Source: Thermoleophilia bacterium (GTDB lineage: Bacteria; Actinomycetota; Thermoleophilia; Miltoncostaeales; Miltoncostaeaceae). From it: a stretch of 64,000 nucleotides of DNA. Location of the stretch: the NCBI GenBank assembly GCA_028285405.1, contig JANQPH010000032.1, positions 52,018 to 116,017 of the forward strand, given 5' to 3'. The notes beneath the pieces were generated by a model. It did no database searches and was not told the DNA's origin. It was given only the letters and a program-made list of their open reading frames with translations. The position numbers were made by a program, and so were the translations under genes. Each line of letters starts with the position of its first letter. Position 1 is the first letter of the stretch. Positions 59,936 to 64,000 of the stretch are shown here, piece after piece.

Positions 59936-60828
59936 GTGCCGTCCTGGTCGGCGTCGACCGGCGCGGCGACCGCCGTGTGGGGCTTGTCGATGTGGCGGTG
60001 GAAGACGCTCACGTCGTACCCCTGGTGGCGGTAGCGCTCGGCCATCATCTCGGCGAGCGCGACGCTGCGGTGCCGGCCACCGGTGCATCCGAAGGCGACC
60101 GACACGCGGCTCTTGCCCTCCTCCACGTAGGCCGGAAGCAGGAAGTCGAGCAGGGCCTCAAGTCGCTCGAGGAACGGCTGCATGGCCGGCGCCGCGGCGA
60201 GGAACTCCCCGACCCTGGGGTCGAGCCCCGTCAGGGGCGCCAGCTCGGGCACGTAGTGGGGGTTGCGCAGGAACCGCACGTCGAAGACGAGGTCGGCATC
60301 GCGCGGCAGCCCGTGCTTGAAGCCGAAGGAGACGAAGTCGACGTGCAGGCGGGGCCCGTCCGACTGGGTCATCGCCGCGAACACCGCCCGCCGCAGATCC
60401 CAGATGCTGAGGCCGCTCGAGTCGATGACGACGTCCGCGCGCTCCCGCATGCCGGCCATCTGCCGGCGCTCGAGCTCGATCGCCTCGGGGAGCGTCACGG
60501 CGGCCATGAGCGGATGCGGTCGGCGCGTCTCGCTGAAGCGCCGAACGAGATCGTCGTCGCCGGCCTCGAGGAAGAGGATCTGGACCTCGACCCGCTCGGC
60601 GACCTCGTCGAGCACGGCCGCAAGGTCCCCGAACCACGCGCCCCCGCGCACGTCGCAGACGACCGCGGCGCTCTCGAAGGGGGATCCGTCGAGCAACAGC
60701 AGATCGGCGAGCGACGGCAGCAGACCGGGAGGGAGGTTGTCGACCGAGAACCACCCGGCGTCCTCGAAGGCCCCCAGCGCCTGGCTCTTGCCGGCGCCGC
60801 TCATGCCCGTGATCACCGTGAGCCTCAC
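59932..60828 (-). CDS. rapZ: RapZ-family nucleotide-binding protein
   Basis: P-loop protein of the RapZ/YvcJ family. Walker A GMSGAGKS is at 8-15, a Walker B-like region EVQILFLEA lies near 81-89, and the C-terminal domain has FVSFGFKHGLP, DVRFLRNP and the GCTGGRHRSVALAE motif. In E. coli RapZ controls glucosamine-6-phosphate synthase through small RNAs; in actinobacteria the role is less clear. GTG at 60828. Coupled to yvcK; uvrC lies 119 nt upstream. Confidence 0.93.
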   Translation of the reverse strand: MRLTVITGMSGAGKSQALGAFEDAGWFSVDNLPPGLLPSLADLLLLDGSPFESAAVVCDVRGGAWFGDLAAVLDEVAERVEVQILFLEAGDDDLVRRFSETRRPHPLMAAVTLPEAIELERRQMAGMRERADVVIDSSGLSIWDLRRAVFAAMTQSDGPRLHVDFVSFGFKHGLPRDADLVFDVRFLRNPHYVPELAPLTGLDPRVGEFLAAAPAMQPFLERLEALLDFLLPAYVEEGKSRVSVAFGCTGGRHRSVALAEMMAERYRHQGYDVSVFHRHIDKPHTAVAAPVDADQDGT

Positions 60829-60947
60829 ATCACCACCTCGCTCGAGGAGGCGCCGTGGCGGGCCCGCGCGTCGCGGGTGTCTCGCCCAACCGCCATGGCC
60901 CGATCCGGCTCAACACTACGTCACCGATTGGATGGGCCATCAGCGCG

Positions 60948-62888
60948 TCAGCGGGCCGGGGAGGCGCCCGCGAGCTCGCCCGGGCGCGCGGTCTTGTGGA
61001 GGTGGTCCCAGACCTCCCGAGCGACCTTCGGCGGCAGGCCCGGCACGGCCTCGACCTCTCCCCGCGAGGCCGCCAGGAAGGCGTCGACCGAGCCGAAGTG
61101 GCGGAGGATGGCGCGCCGGCGGGCAGGGCCGACCCCGGGAAGCTCGTCCAGGACGGAGTCCGTCAGCCCCCGGTCGCGGCGACGCCGGTGGTGGCGCACC
61201 GCGAACCGGTGCGCCTCGTCCCGTGCGTGCTGCAGAACCCGGAGCGCCGGCGAGTCCTCCGGGAGCAGGAGCGGCTCGCTGCGCTCCTGCACGTAGACCT
61301 CCTCGAGCCGCTTGGCGAGGCCGACGACGACGAGGCCCTCCACCCCGGCGTCGGCGATCCCTGCCAGGGCGGCACCGAGCTGGCCCTTGCCGCCGTCGAT
61401 CACGACCAGGCCGGGGCGCGCCGAGAACGACGGGTCGGACTCGCCGTCGTCGGCCAGACGGGTGAAGCGACGCGTGACCGCCTCGCGCATCCTCGCGAAG
61501 TCGTCGGCTCGTTCGTGCTCGAGCACGAACGACCGGTAGTGCGACGAGGCGGGTCGCCCCCCCTCGAGCACGACCATCGACGCGACGGCGTGGCTCTCGC
61601 CGAGGTTCGAGACGTCGAAGCACTCGATCCGGGCGGGCGGCCCCTCGAGCCCGAGCTCCGCGGCGAGCTGGGCGAGCCCCTCCCGCCGGGCGGCGCGCGA
61701 GTGCTCGTGCCGCAACCGCTCCTGCCCCAGGGCGTGCGCCGCGTTGCGCTGCGCCATCTGGGCCAGCCGGCGCTTGTCTCCGCGCTCGGCCGCGCGGACC
61801 TCGACGGCCGCCCCCCTGCGGTCGGACAGCATCGCCTCGACGCCGTTGCCGTCGACCCCGCCGGGGACCACAACGAGCGGGGGGATCGCCATCGCGAGCG
61901 AGTAGTACTCGCGCGCGAACTCCTCGATCAGGGTCTGGTCCTCGGACGGGCCCGCGACATCGAGGAAGAACGACTGGCGGTCCTGCAGGACCCCGTCACG
62001 AACCTGGAGGACCTGCACGTTGGCGAGGTCGTCCTCGGCCGCGACCCCGATGACGTCGAGCGTGCCGACGGTGCCGCTCGACGCGAGCTGCCGCTCGGTC
62101 AGGTGCCTCACGGCGGCGAGGCGGTTGCGGATCACCGCCGCGCGCTCGAACTCTTGGGCGGCCGACGCCTCGCGCATCTGCCGCTCGAGGTCGTCCTCCA
62201 GCCCGCGATAGCGCCCGGACAGGAACGCGATGATCTGGTCGATCAGGGCGCGGTAGTCGGCTTTGGAGATGTAGTCGACGCACGGCGCCAGGCATCGCTT
62301 GATGTGGTAGTCGAGGCACGGGACGCCCGAGGCGCGTCCCGGCTCGGGCCCCTCGCACGGCCTGCTCGGGAAGATCTTGTTGATCAGGCCGAGGGTCTCG
62401 CGCACCTTGTAGGCGCTCGAGAACGGCCCGAAGTAGATCCGGCTCGAGCGGTGTCGCTCCCTCGTGAAGTAGACCCGCGGGTAGTCCTCGTCGAGGCTGA
62501 TTGCGATGTAGGGGTAGCTCTTGTCGTCCCGCAGGCGCACGTTGAACGGGGGGCGATGGCGCTTCACGAGGTTTCCCTCGAGGATCGTCGCCTCGCTGTC
62601 GCTCGCCGTCACGAACGTCTCGATCCGCGCGATCCGCGCGACCAGGTCGGCGACCTTCAGCTCGGTGCCCCGTCGGGCACGCAGCCGCTCGCTCGACGGA
62701 GCGCCGTGCTCGTCTTTCGCCAGCGGCGCGGCGAAGTAGCTGTGGACGCGCTTTCGGAGGGACTTGGCCTTGCCGACGTAGAGCACCCGGTCCTCGCCGT
62801 CGCGGTAGACGTAGACCCCCGGATCGCCGGGGATCTCGGCGAGCTGGGATCGCACGAGCCGTGCCTGTGTCTCGGCCGCGGAGGGCAT
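60948..62888 (-). CDS. uvrC: UvrABC excinuclease subunit C
   Basis: Makes both incisions around bulky DNA lesions. The 646-residue product has the N-terminal GIY-YIG nuclease (VYVYRD...VLYVGKAKSLRKRV, about 25-48), the CLAPC cysteine region, a UVR domain (LERQMREASAAQEFERAAVIR), the RNase H-like nuclease with ECFDVSNL and VIDGGKGQL, and a C-terminal double HhH (ELPGVGPARRRAIL). ATG at 62888 lies 6 nt after TATCCT (62900-62895), with TTCGGG 17 bp further up, so the message is probably leaderless. No LexA box was seen here. Confidence 0.96.
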   Translation of the reverse strand: MPSAAETQARLVRSQLAEIPGDPGVYVYRDGEDRVLYVGKAKSLRKRVHSYFAAPLAKDEHGAPSSERLRARRGTELKVADLVARIARIETFVTASDSEATILEGNLVKRHRPPFNVRLRDDKSYPYIAISLDEDYPRVYFTRERHRSSRIYFGPFSSAYKVRETLGLINKIFPSRPCEGPEPGRASGVPCLDYHIKRCLAPCVDYISKADYRALIDQIIAFLSGRYRGLEDDLERQMREASAAQEFERAAVIRNRLAAVRHLTERQLASSGTVGTLDVIGVAAEDDLANVQVLQVRDGVLQDRQSFFLDVAGPSEDQTLIEEFAREYYSLAMAIPPLVVVPGGVDGNGVEAMLSDRRGAAVEVRAAERGDKRRLAQMAQRNAAHALGQERLRHEHSRAARREGLAQLAAELGLEGPPARIECFDVSNLGESHAVASMVVLEGGRPASSHYRSFVLEHERADDFARMREAVTRRFTRLADDGESDPSFSARPGLVVIDGGKGQLGAALAGIADAGVEGLVVVGLAKRLEEVYVQERSEPLLLPEDSPALRVLQHARDEAHRFAVRHHRRRRDRGLTDSVLDELPGVGPARRRAILRHFGSVDAFLAASRGEVEAVPGLPPKVAREVWDHLHKTARPGELAGASPAR

Positions 62889-62981
62889 CGACCGAGGATA
62901 GCCCCAGGCCCACCCGCCCCGAACGCCGCCCCTGCGCGCCCGACCGACAGCCTCGTGGTGCGGCCCTCCGACGGCCGGTGA

Positions 62982-64000
62982 TCACGCGGCGAATGGCCCA
63001 CCGACAGCGAGCCGCTCGTCGACGGGCATCAGCACGACATCGTCCCCGGCGGGCACCAGCACGGCGCCGCCGACGAGCGACATGACCGCGCGGACATAGG
63101 CCTGGGTCTCGGCGTACGGCGGGATGCCGCCGTAGCGCCGCACCGCACCCTCCCCCGCGTTGTAGGCGGCGAGCGCGAGCTCGATCGAGCCCAGCCGGCC
63201 GATGAGGTCGGCCAGATGACGTGCCGCAGCCGGGATCGCCTGGGCGGGGTCGGTGGGGTCCCGCAGGCCCACCGCCGCAGCCGTCCCGGGCATGAATTGC
63301 GCGATGCCGAGCGCGCCGACGGGGCTCACAGCGTCCGGCCGGAACCCCGACTCGCGATACAGCAGCGCTGCCAGCAGTACCGCCGGGATCCCCGCCGCCC
63401 GCGCGCTCCTGGCGATCGTCCCTCGGTACTCGACGGGGACCCAGGACGGCAGCCCGGTGGACGCGGTGCCCCCGGCGTCCGGGGCGCCCGGGACCGCCGG
63501 CGGGCGGGCCGTGCCCAGGCACCCCGGCTCGTACCCCCAGTGCCAGGGCTCCCAGGAGTACCGCTGCACGAACCCGAACCTGGGCGCGTTCGCCGCCAGC
63601 CATTCGTACGCGCCGCCGCCGGTCTGGATGTCGAGCTCGGTCGCGTCGCGGTGCCGGCTGCGGCCCGGCGGCGCCACCCACTTGGGATCCGGATTGCGGG
63701 CGAAGAGCTCCGCCTGCTCGCGGTCGGTGCGAAACGCGCTCGTGATCTGCAGGTCGAGGCCCACCACCGAGGCCGCCGCCTGCATCAGGTCGAACGCCGA
63801 TGCGACCGCCGGACACATGGGCTTACCGTCCCGGAACACGAGCGGGCCCGAGTAGCCGCCGCCGCTTGCCTGAACCACGGGCCCGTCACCGGGATCCGCC
63901 CCGAGCGAGCCCAGGGCCGGCCCGGCTCTGGCGACCGCGGTGGCGGTCGTGCCGAGCGGGCCGGGGATGCGGACCGTGACGTCCACGGCCAGCGGGACGC
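62982..64000 (-). CDS. VanY carboxypeptidase/lytic transglycosylase fusion (5' end may be cut)
   Basis: Two peptidoglycan hydrolase domains in one chain. The first (about residues 45-165, counted from GTG 63986) is a VanY/M15 D,D-carboxypeptidase with SAFRTDREQAELF, the zinc-binding HRDATELD and EPWHWGYE. The second (about 185-320) is a soluble lytic transglycosylase domain with the catalytic Glu in YRESGF, VGALGIAQFMPGTA and AYNAGEGAVRRYGG. The frame stays open to the window edge, and no signal peptide follows GTG 63986, so the true start and export signal may lie outside. It is the gene upstream of uvrC. Confidence 0.85.
   Translation of the reverse strand, partial: VPLAVDVTVRIPGPLGTTATAVARAGPALGSLGADPGDGPVVQASGGGYSGPLVFRDGKPMCPAVASAFDLMQAAASVVGLDLQITSAFRTDREQAELFARNPDPKWVAPPGRSRHRDATELDIQTGGGAYEWLAANAPRFGFVQRYSWEPWHWGYEPGCLGTARPPAVPGAPDAGGTASTGLPSWVPVEYRGTIARSARAAGIPAVLLAALLYRESGFRPDAVSPVGALGIAQFMPGTAAAVGLRDPTDPAQAIPAAARHLADLIGRLGSIELALAAYNAGEGAVRRYGGIPPYAETQAYVRAVMSLVGGAVLVPAGDDVVLMPVDERLAVGGPFAA

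Overview
The window is about 64 kb of a very GC-rich chromosome with short intergenic gaps, many GTG starts and long chains of ATGA or GTGA stop/start overlaps. The gene content suggests an Actinomycetota chromosome: a dcw cluster without ftsA, a meso-diaminopimelate-type MurE (DNPR motif), a monoderm-style Tad pilus locus without secretin, and a uvrC-rapZ-yvcK block next to gap-pgk-tpiA. A deep-branching class such as Thermoleophilia is my guess, from the System I (Ccm) cytochrome c genes and the spondin-domain and CHAD proteins. No gene here proves the class.

Layout. (1) 1-16567, minus strand: the division and cell-wall (dcw) cluster, transcribed mraZ, rsmH, ftsL-like, ftsI, murE, murF, mraY, murD, then ftsW, murG, murC, murB, ftsQ, ftsZ. 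It is interrupted by one opposite-strand unknown gene (7053-7949). mraZ has a clear promoter overlaid by four TGGGG MraZ boxes. ftsZ has its own near-consensus promoter flanked by inverted repeats. (2) 16673-20591, plus strand: an SOS-box promoter driving a small membrane protein, an operon of ExeA-like ATPase, small DNA-binding-like protein and two CHAD proteins, then a secreted M23 peptidase. (3) 20631-26853, minus: a Tad/Flp pilus operon (pilin-like protein, TadC, TadB, TadA, CpaE, CpaB, a zinc-ribbon protein, a response regulator whose phospho-acceptor Asp is Glu, and a DUF192 protein). (4) 27125-33478: two small unknown genes, then lysA-hom-thrC-thrB-folP, making lysine, threonine precursors and a dihydropteroate-synthase homologue. 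(5) 33523-42774: hydrolase, family 5 uracil-DNA glycosylase, phosphoribosyltransferase, lipoprotein, M23 peptidase, ccmE-ccmF-ccmI, mgtE, yjbQ and small proteins. (6) 42873-48068: a flippase-like membrane protein, a methyltransferase, a spondin-domain protein, a PhoU-like protein, small membrane proteins and tRNA-Gly(CCC). (7) 48182-55021: argS, rlmH, an M48 protease, then a phosphoesterase, a cysteine-desulfurase-like protein lacking the PLP lysine, TusA and a hydrolase. (8) 55032-64000, minus: tpiA, pgk, gap, a DUF1097-like protein where whiA is usually found, yvcK, rapZ, uvrC and a VanY-plus-lytic-transglycosylase fusion cut by the window edge.

Regulation. Several genes (mraZ, the SOS gene, lysA, the 33523 hydrolase, the phosphoribosyltransferase, ccmE, the M48 protease, uvrC) have a TAnnnT hexamer 5-10 nt before the start codon, which suggests leaderless mRNAs. 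Two genes appear to use rare start codons, ATC at 19746 and CTG at 51684, each behind a good Shine-Dalgarno sequence. No insertion sequence, phage, CRISPR array or rRNA was seen, and no gene-free stretch exceeds 300 bases.
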